From Legionella genomosp. 1 (GTDB lineage Bacteria > Pseudomonadota > Gammaproteobacteria > Legionellales > Legionellaceae), in contig CAMCUM010000013.1 of NCBI GenBank assembly GCA_945878975.1, positions 1-57,057 of the forward strand: a stretch of 57,057 nucleotides of DNA. The letters are read 5' to 3'. Positions 27,632 through 35,593 of the stretch are shown here, in pieces. The notes under the pieces were generated by a model. The model made no database searches. It saw only the letters and a program-made list of their open reading frames with translations, and was not told the DNA's origin. The number at the start of each line of letters is the position of its first letter. The first letter of the stretch is position 1. The position numbers and the translations under genes are program-made.

Positions 27632-29419
27632 TCAACTTAACGCGTCATGAATGATCCATTCGCGATTTTCTTTGTGTTGGGGATCAGGGATCCAAAGTAA
27701 TTTTGGCACGCTGGTGTGATCCGGGGCTGTTGCACTTTTTAATGCCACAGCAATTTTATATTTTGCGTTGAGTTTTTCTAGGCTAGGCCATACGGTGTTG
27801 GAGCTATTGCTATGGTCGATAATGACCAATTGATTATTCCGATAGACAATTGTAACAGGTCGATCTTTGAGAGATTGTTGGAGTATATAATCCATTTGTC
27901 GCCATTTGGCTGATTGTTGCTTTGATTTATCTGCATCTGAAGGAAATTGTTGGTAGGCGACGTGTGCTTGTGGATTTTTTGTGAAAGTGAAAAAACTGCT
28001 ATAGCTGGGTTTTTGTCTCAATAGAAAATCACACAAACTCTCAATCATAGAACGGTAGCGTCCTGAGACATTGGGAGACGTTCCTGGTCGCGTATTGATG
28101 AACATGGCGAAGGCCAAGGTATGACCATTTGCCGTGTAAAGATAACCAGAGAGGCTCATGATACCAGTCATCGAACCGGTCTTGGCGCGTACCAAACCTT
28201 TTTGAGCGGGTTTGCGGAATCGGCGTTTGAGTGTGCCATCCTGCCCAGCAATGGGTAATGCAGAGATGTACTCATAAGTGAGAGGAAATCTTTCATATAA
28301 GTAGCGCAAGAGAGAAACGGTTTGCTCTGCGGTCAATAGATCTTGTCTTGACAAGCCCGATCCATCTATGAGCACAGCAGATTGCATATCAATGCCGGTT
28401 TGTTTTTGTAGAAATTGTTTGACAACCTGTTCCGCCTGTTGCCAGTCAACCGGGGTGCCTTTGATTTTACGAGCTGCATGTAAAAATAAGCTATTTGCAT
28501 AGAGATTATCGGAAGGTTTTAATGTTTCCGCCATCAACTGTGTAATGGGTTGCGACGTATGCGAAGTCAAAAGCATAGAGGGTTTGCTTTCACCGATGAT
28601 GACCGTGCCATCTAAGAGAATACCTTGGTTTTTCAATACGGTTTTGACTAATGCTTGTGCGTGACTTAAAGGGTTTTTGACAGCAATACGTTCTTGTACA
28701 GCGCCTTGGCGTTGACCTATTTTACCACGTATGATCAAATGATTGTCATCCGTTGTTGTAAAGCTGATCCCACCTGCTTGAGCTGTAGTGGTGACTTGAT
28801 TGTCTAAAACAAAGCTGCCTACTGGTCCGGAATATTCCACCAAAGCAGGGCGACCGACTTGGCAAGAGGGATTGACTGTGATGGTGACGCGATTTTCGTC
28901 AATAATCAACGGCGCTAACGATGCGCCATAACTGTAATACAAGTCTTTTGGAACGATACCAGGTGGATGTGCTTGGGTGTGTGAGAAATCACTGACCAAG
29001 ACCACTGATCCTGCAATGCGTTCAACACCTAATGTTTTGAGACTAGAAAATAATTCCTCCAGATTGGTACTGGAAAAAGTGGGATCGCCTGGGAGATGTA
29101 AGTAAAGTGAGCCATTGAGTGTCCCGGCTTGAATAGAACTGGCATCGGTGCTTAATTGGGTATGGAAATGATAATCAGGTCCTAAGGCAAGAAGGGCTGT
29201 GGCATCCGAAAATAGTTTCATATTGCTTGCAGGAACAAAAGTTTGTTTGATGGCGCGTTGATATAAGGTTTCACCTGTATTCAAATCAACCACCATCATG
29301 CCGAAATTAATGTGCGGGTCTATTTTGTGGATGATATTGTCGATGGGTTTTTGGAGGCTGCTAGCGAAAACAGATGTGCACAACATCCAAGCGCACAAGG
29401 CAAAAGGGGTCTTGATCAT
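27632..29419 (-). CDS. dacB: D-alanyl-D-alanine carboxypeptidase/endopeptidase (PBP4 type) with C-terminal extension
   Basis: The 595-residue protein has a signal peptide (LCAWMLCTSVFAS) and the three penicillin-binding motifs of the S13 peptidase family: SxxK at Ser65 (PASNMKLF), SDN at 303-305 and KTG at 413-415. It trims or cleaves peptidoglycan cross-links in the periplasm. PBP4 of E. coli has 477 residues. Here about 120 residues follow the catalytic domain (from about 472), with TFTKNPQAHVAYQQFPSDAD and VTIVYRNNQLVIIDHSNSSN, a segment I do not recognise. The open frame extends to 29500, but ATG 29419 starts the signal peptide. It is the first gene of a three-gene minus operon of exported proteins. 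Confidence 0.85.
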   Translation of the reverse strand: MIKTPFALCAWMLCTSVFASSLQKPIDNIIHKIDPHINFGMMVVDLNTGETLYQRAIKQTFVPASNMKLFSDATALLALGPDYHFHTQLSTDASSIQAGTLNGSLYLHLPGDPTFSSTNLEELFSSLKTLGVERIAGSVVLVSDFSHTQAHPPGIVPKDLYYSYGASLAPLIIDENRVTITVNPSCQVGRPALVEYSGPVGSFVLDNQVTTTAQAGGISFTTTDDNHLIIRGKIGQRQGAVQERIAVKNPLSHAQALVKTVLKNQGILLDGTVIIGESKPSMLLTSHTSQPITQLMAETLKPSDNLYANSLFLHAARKIKGTPVDWQQAEQVVKQFLQKQTGIDMQSAVLIDGSGLSRQDLLTAEQTVSLLRYLYERFPLTYEYISALPIAGQDGTLKRRFRKPAQKGLVRAKTGSMTGIMSLSGYLYTANGHTLAFAMFINTRPGTSPNVSGRYRSMIESLCDFLLRQKPSYSSFFTFTKNPQAHVAYQQFPSDADKSKQQSAKWRQMDYILQQSLKDRPVTIVYRNNQLVIIDHSNSSNTVWPSLEKLNAKYKIAVALKSATAPDHTSVPKLLWIPDPQHKENREWIIHDALS

Positions 29420-29718
29420 TAAAAGTCCTTCAAAATTAGGGTATTCACGCAATGTTCGACTTTTTTCTCTAAGGGGCGACGTGTCGTGGCTTGCCCGCAT
29501 GACGTCGGTCTATTAAAAATCAAACGTCGTATGACATTCTATAACATGTTCTGACCATCATAACGTAAGCTTTTCCATACTAGAAGACTTGACAGCTGAC
29601 ATTTTTAAATTTTTTATAATAAGGATAGGATTGAGAGCGGAATAACCTCATGGTGGCAGGATCTGAACAGGGGCAAAATAGCCGTATTTTAAGGGATAAT
29701 CTGTTTTTGCTCACAGGA

Positions 29719-29858
29719 TTATCCACAGATATTGTGGATAATTACCTTTAATCCCAAGTGAATGTCATTGGAATATTTGTATGTTTTTCAATTAGTTACG
29801 GCATTGTGTTGGGTTGTTGGTCAATTTGAGCAAATAGCCCAATAAAAACTTATCCACA
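29719..29858. promoter_or_regulatory. Cluster of three perfect DnaA boxes
   Basis: TTATCCACA occurs at 29719-29727 and 29850-29858, and its inverse TGTGGATAA at 29733-29741, five bases from the first box. All three match the strict consensus. They lie in the 592-base divergent gap (29420-30011) between dacB and rpsO. The gap also holds AT-rich sequence around 29601-29620 with TTGACA (29589) and TATAAT (29615) spaced 20 apart, and no gene. The sites may bind DnaA to regulate rpsO-pnp or to titrate DnaA. See the finding for why an origin is less likely. Confidence 0.6.
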
Positions 29859-29905
29859 GTTTTGTAAATTTCCATGTTGTCAACGTAAAATTAAGAAAAT
29901 AGTCC

Positions 29906-29934
29906 TTGTTTATTCTGGTTTCCCTTGTTAGAAT
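29906..29934 (+). promoter_or_regulatory. Promoter of rpsO
   Basis: TTGTTT (29906-29911) and TAGAAT (29929-29934) are 17 bases apart. A transcription start near 29941 would give a 70-base leader. The nearest DnaA box ends 47 bases upstream of the -35 element, a position compatible with regulation. Confidence 0.55.
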
Positions 29935-29949
29935 ATCGACCTAAATTAG

Positions 29950-29995
29950 GTGAGAATGACTCACACTCACATGAAAAAAAATCCTATTTGAGGAT
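29950..29995 (+). promoter_or_regulatory. Structured rpsO leader with two stem-loops
   Basis: GTGAG (29950-29954) pairs with CTCAC (29960-29964), and ATCCT (29981-29985) with AGGAT (29991-29995), just before the ribosome-binding site TAGGAG. In E. coli S15 represses its own mRNA by a pseudoknot in this place. The position fits, but the structure differs and the regulatory role is inferred. Confidence 0.35.
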
Positions 29996-30011
29996 AGTCT
30001 AGGAGTACAAG

Positions 30012-30287
30012 ATGGCGCTAACGTGCGTACAAAAAACAGCGATTGTCACAGAATACAAACGTGCTGAAGGTGATACAGGTTCTCCTGAAGTCCAAGTCTC
30101 ATTGATGACTGGTAGAATTAAGTATTTGACAGAACATTTTAAAACGCATAAGAAAGACTTTCATTCGCGTTTAGGCCTACAGAAATTAGTAAACAAGCGC
30201 CGCAAACTTTTGAAATATTTAAAGAAATCTGATTTAAGTCGCTATGCTGATTTGATTCGAAAATTAGGGTTGAGAGATTCTTATTAA
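30012..30287 (+). CDS. rpsO: 30S ribosomal protein S15
   Basis: The 91-residue protein has the S15 helices: [40 protein letters not shown] and [16 protein letters not shown]. It binds the 16S central domain and forms bridge B4. TAGGAG precedes the start. It is the first gene of the rpsO-pnp pair, with a terminator between them. Confidence 0.96.
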   Translation: MALTCVQKTAIVTEYKRAEGDTGSPEVQVSLMTGRIKYLTEHFKTHKKDFHSRLGLQKLVNKRRKLLKYLKKSDLSRYADLIRKLGLRDSY

Positions 30288-30381
30288 GATAATTGATAAG
30301 TTGATGACATCTATTCACTACGATTTTGCAATGAATGAACCGGTGTATGTCCAAAATCACTGCTTAGTGATATCAATAAAC

Positions 30382-30413
30382 AAAAAGGCGCAAACCATTG
30401 CGCCTTTTTTATT
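30382..30413 (+). terminator. Intrinsic terminator between rpsO and pnp
   Basis: AAAAAGGCGCAA (30382-30393) pairs with TTGCGCCTTTTTT (30398-30410) around ACCA, giving a GC-rich stem flanked by A and T runs. It works in both directions by sequence. As in E. coli, read-through of such a site would feed pnp. Confidence 0.85.
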
Positions 30414-30440
30414 ATTCCACATAGTCTGAGGAACAGAACA

Positions 30441-32558
30441 ATGGCAAAAATTACAAAAGAAATCCAGTTTGGTGAGCATCAACTGGTATTAGAAACAGGT
30501 GAAATTGCACGACAAGCGGATGGTGCAGTGTTTGTATCGATGGCAGGTACACAAGTTTTGGTGACTGTGGTCGGTAAAAAAGACGGTGCGGAAAAAAACA
30601 ATTTTTTCCCGTTGATGGTTGTATACCAAGAGAAATTTTATGCTGCGGGTAAAATTCCTGGTGGCTTCAACAAACGCGAAGGTCGTTTAAGTGAAGAAGA
30701 AACACTACGCTCGCGTTTGATTGATCGACCTTTACGGCCTTTATTCCCAGAAGGCTTTATGAATGAAGTGCAAATCATTGCCACTGTCATGTCATTAAAC
30801 CCAGAAGTCCCAGCGGATATCGTTGCTTTGATTGGTGCTTCCGCTGCATTGGCAATTTCGGGTATCCCATTTGATGGTCCAGTTGGTGCGGCACGTGTGG
30901 GTTACCGAGATGGTATCTACTTATTGAATCCAGGACCAGAAGCACTCGTGCAGTCAGAGTTGGATTTGGTTGTGGCTGGTACAGAAGATGCTATTTTGAT
31001 GGTCGAGTCTGAAGCGCGGGAATTAAGCGAAGAAGTGATGTTGGGTGCCGTCTTATTCGGTCATGAAATGATGAAGCCTGTTATTCGCATGATCCGAGAA
31101 CTTGCCGAGGAAGGTGGTAAGTCTGCTTGGACGATTGCTGAACAGACTAACGATGATGCATTCCTTGAACATGTGAAAGAGGTGGTGCATGCCGATGTCG
31201 TGAAAGCTTATGCTATCAAAGACAAACAAAATCGTTATCAAAAACTTGCCGAAATTCGGCAAACAGTGGTGTCTGCTGTGCATGCAGAGCATCCAGATTA
31301 TTTGCAGGATCGCATTTTTGCGATGGTTGATCTTTTGGAAAGAAATCATGTACGTCAATTGATTCTGGATGGAGAACCACGGATTGACGGGCGTGACCGT
31401 CAAACAGTGAGGCCTATCGCGATTCGTACGCATGTCTTAGAGCGTGCACATGGTTCTGCATTATTTACGCGCGGTGAAACCCAAGCGATTGTAGCGGCAA
31501 CCTTAGGTAACGATCGAAATGCGCAGATTTTAGATAAATTAGAAGGGGAAGTCAGAGATTCCTTTATGCTGCATTATAACTTCCCTCCTTATTGTGTTGG
31601 AGAAACTGGGATGATAGGCAGTCCAAAACGCCGTGAAATCGGTCACGGTCGTTTGGCCAGACGTGGGTTGATGGCGGTATTGCCGACCAAGCAAGAATTC
31701 CCATATGTTGTGCGTCTTGTTTCTGAGATCACCGAATCGAATGGTTCCAGCTCGATGGCGACTGTCTGTGGCGCTAGTTTGGCTTTGATGGATGCTGGCG
31801 TACCTTTGAAAGCACCTGTAGCAGGTGTGGCAATGGGTCTTATTAAAGAAGGCGAACGCTTCGCAGTATTGACCGATATTTTAGGTGATGAAGATCATTT
31901 AGGTGATATGGATTTCAAAGTGGCTGGTACCTGGAAAGGGGTAACGGCACTGCAAATGGATATTAAAATCAAAGGGATTACGCAAGAAATCATGGAACAA
32001 GCACTTGATCAAGCACTCCATGGTCGACGTCATATCCTAGAGATCATGAGTCATGCCTTGCCTGAGCATCGTGAAGAATTATCTGCACATGCGCCACGTA
32101 TTGTGACGATGAAAGTTGCGGAAGATAAAATTCGCACTATCATTGGGAAAGGGGGTGCTACGATCAAAGGCTTGATTGAGAGTACTGGGGTAGCCATTGA
32201 TATTGATGATACAGGTCTGGTGCAATTGTTCTCTCCTAATATGGATGCGTTGGACGAAGCACAACGTCAAATCAAAGCATTGATTGCTGAGGTTGAAGTG
32301 GGTCACACCTACCATGGTAAAGTCTCTAAAATTGTTGATTTTGGTGCGTTTATTAATTTGTTGCCAGGGAAAGATGGCTTATTACATATCTCACAAATTT
32401 GCACAGATCGCGCGCAAAAAGTGGAAGATGTTCTGAAAGAGGGCCAAGAGATTTCTGTTTTTGTGGCTGGGATCGATAAACAAGGTCGTGTGAAATTAGA
32501 ATGGAAAGACAAACCTGGTACGTCTGCGGTAGATAAGGATAGTGAGCCAGAAGCGTAG
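30441..32558 (+). CDS. pnp: Polyribonucleotide nucleotidyltransferase (PNPase)
   Basis: The 705-residue protein has two RNase PH-like domains (first: [20 protein letters not shown] and FNKREGR; second: [38 protein letters not shown]), then a KH domain ([18 protein letters not shown], about residues 556-573) and an S1 domain ([20 protein letters not shown]). It degrades RNA 3' to 5' using phosphate and works in the degradosome. The C-terminal tail after S1 is short ([15 protein letters not shown]). ATG 30441 follows TGAGGAAC. A palindromic repeat begins 18 bases after the stop. Confidence 0.97.
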   Translation: MAKITKEIQFGEHQLVLETGEIARQADGAVFVSMAGTQVLVTVVGKKDGAEKNNFFPLMVVYQEKFYAAGKIPGGFNKREGRLSEEETLRSRLIDRPLRPLFPEGFMNEVQIIATVMSLNPEVPADIVALIGASAALAISGIPFDGPVGAARVGYRDGIYLLNPGPEALVQSELDLVVAGTEDAILMVESEARELSEEVMLGAVLFGHEMMKPVIRMIRELAEEGGKSAWTIAEQTNDDAFLEHVKEVVHADVVKAYAIKDKQNRYQKLAEIRQTVVSAVHAEHPDYLQDRIFAMVDLLERNHVRQLILDGEPRIDGRDRQTVRPIAIRTHVLERAHGSALFTRGETQAIVAATLGNDRNAQILDKLEGEVRDSFMLHYNFPPYCVGETGMIGSPKRREIGHGRLARRGLMAVLPTKQEFPYVVRLVSEITESNGSSSMATVCGASLALMDAGVPLKAPVAGVAMGLIKEGERFAVLTDILGDEDHLGDMDFKVAGTWKGVTALQMDIKIKGITQEIMEQALDQALHGRRHILEIMSHALPEHREELSAHAPRIVTMKVAEDKIRTIIGKGGATIKGLIESTGVAIDIDDTGLVQLFSPNMDALDEAQRQIKALIAEVEVGHTYHGKVSKIVDFGAFINLLPGKDGLLHISQICTDRAQKVEDVLKEGQEISVFVAGIDKQGRVKLEWKDKPGTSAVDKDSEPEA

Positions 32559-32576
32559 GATAACGACTTACCTCGT

Positions 32577-32658
32577 ACGTCATATTGAGCGTAGCGAGGG
32601 ATCTCCGGGGGGTATCCCCCACAATTTTGGTGATCTCTTGTTGCGCTCTGGATGACGT
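32577..32658. repeat. Palindromic repeat behind pnp (CGTCAT...ATGACG)
   Basis: ACGTCAT (32577-32583) and ATGACGT (32652-32658) form the ends, GAGCGTAGCGAGGGATC pairs partly with GATCTCTTGTTGCGCTC, and the centre GGGGG/CCCCC (32607-32620) makes a very stable hairpin. The base order matches the inner part of the element at 23069 (TAACGACTTACC... TACGTCAT...GAGC.TAGCGAGG), so both belong to one family. It could also end pnp transcription, though there is no T-run. Confidence 0.7.
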
Positions 32659-32695
32659 GTTTTGCATCAATTCTTAGTGCAGGCGGTACGAAACG

Positions 32696-33469
32696 ATGAA
32701 GAAAAAGAAATCCACTCGATTTGGTATTTATTTACTACCAAATATTTTTACGACTGCTGCATTATTTTCGGCCTTCTATTCATTGGTTGCGTCGATGAAA
32801 ATGCAGTATGAGACAGCTGTTATTGCTATATTTATTGGCATGGTTGCGGATGGCTTAGACGGTCGTATCGCGCGACTCACCAATACGGAAACAGAGTTTG
32901 GTGCGGAGTACGATAGTTTATCGGATATGGTCACATTTGGTATTGCGCCAGCTTTGCTGTTGTATGGCTGGATTTTGCAAAGGCTGGGTAAGATAGGGTG
33001 GTTAATTGTCTTTGTCTATACCGCAGCAGTCGCATTGCGACTGGCGCGTTTTAATATGCAATTAGAAACGGCGGATAAGCGGTATTTTCAAGGGTTGAGT
33101 TCAACACTTGCTGCTGCAGCTATCACTTCGTCAGTTTGGGTATGTTTACAGAACGCGTGGGACAATAATTTTGTTTTGTTTTCCATAGCCGGTTTCACCT
33201 TGATCCTAGCTGTTTTGATGGTTTCTAATATTCGCTATCATAGTTTTAAGGAATTGGATTTTAAAGGTAAAGTACCCTTTTTATATGTGCTGGTGTTGGT
33301 TGCAGTCTTTGCAGCAGTGGCGTTAGACCCTTCTTCCGTTATTTGGTTGGCTTCTATGCTGTATGCGGGCTCGGGTCCTTTTCAAACTTTAATCAGTCTT
33401 CATCGAGTGCGGAAACATCGGCGTTTGTTGAAGCAGCGTCACGGGGCTGGGAAGAAAACGTTATCCTAG
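32696..33469 (+). CDS. pssA: CDP-diacylglycerol-serine O-phosphatidyltransferase
   Basis: The 257-residue membrane protein has the CDP-alcohol phosphatidyltransferase signature D-G-x2-G-R-x-A-R-x8-G-x3-D-x3-D in ADGLDGRIARLTNTETEFGA followed by EYDSLSD. About seven hydrophobic helices follow. It makes phosphatidylserine, the precursor of phosphatidylethanolamine. It belongs to the integral-membrane type 2 family found in Bacillus and Legionella and not to the E. coli PssA family. The C-terminus is basic (RVRKHRRLLKQRHGAGKK). Its stop TAG is the first three bases of the next palindromic repeat. Confidence 0.93.
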   Translation: MKKKKSTRFGIYLLPNIFTTAALFSAFYSLVASMKMQYETAVIAIFIGMVADGLDGRIARLTNTETEFGAEYDSLSDMVTFGIAPALLLYGWILQRLGKIGWLIVFVYTAAVALRLARFNMQLETADKRYFQGLSSTLAAAAITSSVWVCLQNAWDNNFVLFSIAGFTLILAVLMVSNIRYHSFKELDFKGKVPFLYVLVLVAVFAAVALDPSSVIWLASMLYAGSGPFQTLISLHRVRKHRRLLKQRHGAGKKTLS

Positions 33470-33532
33470 CGAAGCGAAGGATCTCCTGAATGTCATAATT
33501 TGGGAGATCTCTCGGGTATGATGGCGCTTCTA
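33467..33532. repeat. Palindromic repeat between convergent pssA and ptsH
   Basis: TAGCGAAGCGAAGGATCTCC on the left and, inverted, TAGAAGCGCC...GAGAGATCTCCC on the right form two arms around TGAATGTCATAATTT. It shares the GGATCTCC and ATAATTT-type centre with the repeat behind pnp. The stop codons of both convergent genes (TAG at 33467 on + and at 33532 on minus) are its two ends. Confidence 0.6.
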
Positions 33533-33799
33533 TTCTGCTTCATGAAATCTATCTTGAATTAATGCTATCAAACCCTCTTCCATTTTTTCTTCATCTGGTC
33601 CATTCATGCGTAAGGTTAAGACTGTACCGAGTTTCGCAGCGAGCATCATGACGCTCATGATACTTTTGCCGTTAATGATTTGTTGATCTTTTATCACCTC
33701 TATTTGGCTTTGAAAGCGTGCCGCAGTCGAAACGAATTTTGCGGATGCCCGGGCATGGAGACCGAGTTTATTGATCAGGGTGATTTGAATTTCTCGCAT
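33530..33799 (-). CDS. ptsH: Phosphocarrier protein HPr
   Basis: The 89-residue HPr has the phosphorylatable His15 (KLGLHARASAKFV) and Ser46 in NGKSIMSVMMLAAKLG. In PTS chains HPr passes phosphate from enzyme I to EIIA proteins. In bacteria such as Legionella it is usually part of a regulatory PTS, and Ser46 would be the target of an HprK kinase. Neither enzyme I, EIIA nor HprK is in the window. ATG 33799 gives the family start MREIQITLINKLG; the open frame upstream reads through a palindrome and is rejected. It follows hpf, a common neighbour in the rpoN region. Confidence 0.88.
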   Translation of the reverse strand: MREIQITLINKLGLHARASAKFVSTAARFQSQIEVIKDQQIINGKSIMSVMMLAAKLGTVLTLRMNGPDEEKMEEGLIALIQDRFHEAE

Positions 33800-33832
33800 G
33801 GGGTGGGTACTCGGTAAGTAGATTACATTATA

Positions 33833-33864
33833 AATATAGGTTGGGCCTTGGCCCAACCTATATT
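33833..33864 (-). terminator. Perfect 32-base palindrome between hpf and ptsH
   Basis: AATATAGGTTGGGCC (33833-33847) and GGCCCAACCTATATT (33850-33864) are exact inverted copies with only two bases between. On the minus strand the hairpin lies just after the hpf stop and is followed by TATAATG, a poor T-run. It may weaken transcription into ptsH or protect the hpf mRNA end. Confidence 0.5.
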
Positions 33865-33870
33865 GCCATC

Positions 33871-34149
33871 TTATTTTTCTTTATGTTTTGCCAATTGTTT
33901 TTCTAATTTTGCTAACATCAGATCAATCGATTGATACATATCTGGCGATTTTGCGCTGGCATGTGCCTCAAAATGAGTGATGCTGATGGTTGCTTCTGCG
34001 ATTTGATCTTCTCTCTCAACAGCTAGTACCACAGACATCCCAATAATAGGTGAAAAATGATGACTTAATTTGTCTGCTTTCTTATGAATATAGGCTTTTA
34101 AAGCATCTGTTAGATCAATATTACGTCCACTGATTTGAATGTTCATCAT
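33871..34149 (-). CDS. hpf: Ribosome hibernation promoting factor (short form)
   Basis: The 92-residue protein begins MMNIQISGRNIDLTDALKAY and has the beta-alpha-beta pattern with SVVLAVEREDQIAEATISIT and DMYQSIDLMLAKLEKQLAKH. It is a short HPF/YfiA-type protein that binds the 30S decoding region and drives 100S dimers together with RMF in stationary phase. GGAGAAAGATG precedes the start. Upstream lies the rpmG-rpmB unit, separated by a strong terminator. Confidence 0.92.
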   Translation of the reverse strand: MMNIQISGRNIDLTDALKAYIHKKADKLSHHFSPIIGMSVVLAVEREDQIAEATISITHFEAHASAKSPDMYQSIDLMLAKLEKQLAKHKEK

Positions 34150-34226
34150 CTTTCTCCTTTAGATTACCATTGTCGAATATTCTAAGGTATCCAAGCATAA
34201 AAGGATAGGGTGTAAATGATTATGCG

Positions 34227-34255
34227 AAAAAAACTATCCCCGCTGATGCGGGGAT
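34227..34255 (-). terminator. Intrinsic terminator of rpmB-rpmG
   Basis: On the minus strand ATCCCCGC-ATCA-GCGGGGAT is followed by AGTTTTTTT: an 8-base GC-rich stem, 4-base loop and a T-run. It lies 28 bases after the rpmG stop and before hpf. Confidence 0.9.
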
Positions 34256-34282
34256 GAGTCTCTAAAAGATGGGGTTTTCAGT

Positions 34283-34447
34283 TTACTTAACTTTCTTCTC
34301 TTTAAATAGAACGTGTTTACGTACCACTGGATCAAACATCATCAACTCCATTTTTTCTGGGTGATTACGTGGATTTTTGGTTGTGGTTTTATAATATCCG
34401 GTACCCGCTGTGGATTCCATTTTAACTTTTACAGTAACTGCAGCCAC
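34283..34447 (-). CDS. rpmG: 50S ribosomal protein L33
   Basis: The 54-residue gene was found by translation on the minus strand from a GTG at 34447: [20 protein letters not shown], then [20 protein letters not shown] and [14 protein letters not shown]. It lacks the two CxxC pairs, so it is the zinc-free type of L33. AAGGGG lies upstream. It follows rpmB by 16 bases, the conserved rpmB-rpmG pair, and has its own terminator. Confidence 0.94.
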   Translation of the reverse strand: MAAVTVKVKMESTAGTGYYKTTTKNPRNHPEKMELMMFDPVVRKHVLFKEKKVK

Positions 34448-34463
34448 TTATATACCCCTTTGA

Positions 34464-34700
34464 TTAGATTTTTTCGCCTTTGGCACGTATCCGTTGTAAA
34501 ACTAGGTCTATCCCTAATTTATCAATGGTACGCATACCACGCGCAGTGAGTTTAAGAGAAACATAGCGATTTTCACTTTCTACCCAATACGTGTGAGTTT
34601 GAATATTAGGTAAGAAACGTCGTCTTGTTTTGTTGTTAGCATGTGACACACGGTTGCCCGTAATAGGACGTTTTCCGGTGACCTGACATACTCTTGACAT
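34464..34700 (-). CDS. rpmB: 50S ribosomal protein L28
   Basis: The 78-residue protein begins [20 protein letters not shown] and contains [18 protein letters not shown] and [20 protein letters not shown], the L28 blocks. Five extra codons upstream (MWSKI) are in frame but have no family support; the GTGGAG sequence at the right distance supports ATG 34700. It is first in the rpmB-rpmG operon. Confidence 0.95.
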   Translation of the reverse strand: MSRVCQVTGKRPITGNRVSHANNKTRRRFLPNIQTHTYWVESENRYVSLKLTARGMRTIDKLGIDLVLQRIRAKGEKI

Positions 34701-34824
34701 AATTTTACTCCACATTGGATATTTTTTTGCAATAGTAGTCTAAAAATATTCAGCTATTACGCAAATTTAATTGAAAGGGGTTATTTATAACAAATTCTTA
34801 AGATTGATGCAAGGAAAATTCGCG

Positions 34825-34868
34825 GGAAACAATAAACCCTCGCCGGCTAGCGGCGATAGGAAGTTTCC
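34825..34868. other. Two-level hairpin in the rpmB-bacterioferritin gap
   Basis: GGAAAC (34825-34830) pairs with GTTTCC (34863-34868), and inside it TCGCCG (34840-34845) pairs with CGGCGA (34851-34856) around GCTAG. The two stems are separated by unequal single strands. It may be a structured RNA end or a repeat remnant. The rest of the 258-base gap is AT-rich with a CATCTC/GAGATG hairpin at 34922-34946, close to the end of the bacterioferritin-like gene. Confidence 0.3.
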
Positions 34869-34958
34869 TACGTCATTTATAATAATACGGTAGGGATTTT
34901 ATATGCAATTGATTATTTGTTCATCTCGAAAATATTTTTTGAGATGTGCCAACATAAA

Positions 34959-35480
34959 TTACAACAAATCCGCCAAATCATTCGCATGATCTTCTTCATC
35001 TTTTAGGATTTCTTCTAACATGCGACGTGTTGTGCTGTCATAGAGACCAAACCATTGGATCAAATTACGATACACCATGATGGCAATGCGTTCTGCGACC
35101 AAATCTTCTTCTATGAGTTTTAGTAAGTCTGTGCCGGAGCCATATTCGGTTGCGGTGCGTGCTGCTACGGTGCTGGGGTTGAAATCTGGGTCGCCGCCTA
35201 ATTGATTGATGCGTTCTGCTAACATCAGCATGTGCCGCTCTTCATCTTGCGCATGTTCCAAGAATTCAGCAGCTACTTGAGGCTTATCGATGCCTTTCGC
35301 AATGATTTGATGATGTCTATAACGCAATACGCACATGATTTCAGTGGCCAAGGCAGCGTTTAAATGACGAATGGCCTCTTTGAGATCCAATTCATAATCT
35401 TCGGTCACTGCGCCATTTGCGAGTGATTGATTCGCTTGTTGTTTCACTGTGTCTAGATCATAAATTTTATGTTTGTGCAT
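34959..35480 (-). CDS. Bacterioferritin-like diiron protein
   Basis: The 173-residue four-helix protein has two E-x-x-H type diiron signatures, EFLEHAQDEERHMLMLAERI in the second helix and EEILKDEEDHANDL in the last, with further glutamates in ATEIMCVLRYRHH and DLVAERIAIMVYRNLIQWFG. This is the ferritin/bacterioferritin superfamily (COG2193-like), which oxidises and stores iron. Heme binding by a methionine cannot be confirmed. It could equally be a Dps-like stress protein. AAGGATAT precedes the ATG. It is a single gene with short AT-rich flanks, and I saw no Fur box that I would trust. Confidence 0.8.
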   Translation of the reverse strand: MHKHKIYDLDTVKQQANQSLANGAVTEDYELDLKEAIRHLNAALATEIMCVLRYRHHQIIAKGIDKPQVAAEFLEHAQDEERHMLMLAERINQLGGDPDFNPSTVAARTATEYGSGTDLLKLIEEDLVAERIAIMVYRNLIQWFGLYDSTTRRMLEEILKDEEDHANDLADLL

Positions 35481-35593
35481 GATATATCCTTTATAAGATT
35501 AGAGAGATATATTTTGAGTATAGACTAGACTGAGTAAAATCATACCTTTATAGTTAAAATTTATTTATAATGGATTTTTTAAAGGCTTTTTTC

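Noticed and set aside
29589-30011. Chromosome origin (oriC) in the dacB-rpsO gap
   Set aside because: The DnaA boxes are real, but no strand-skew switch was seen in sample counts on both sides, dnaA/gidA/rpmH are absent, and the strongly expressed ribosomal operons would run against the fork. Kept only as a DnaA-box cluster.
31053-31433. Minus-strand open frame of 126 codons inside pnp
   Set aside because: It is a shadow of a strongly conserved gene in the other strand.
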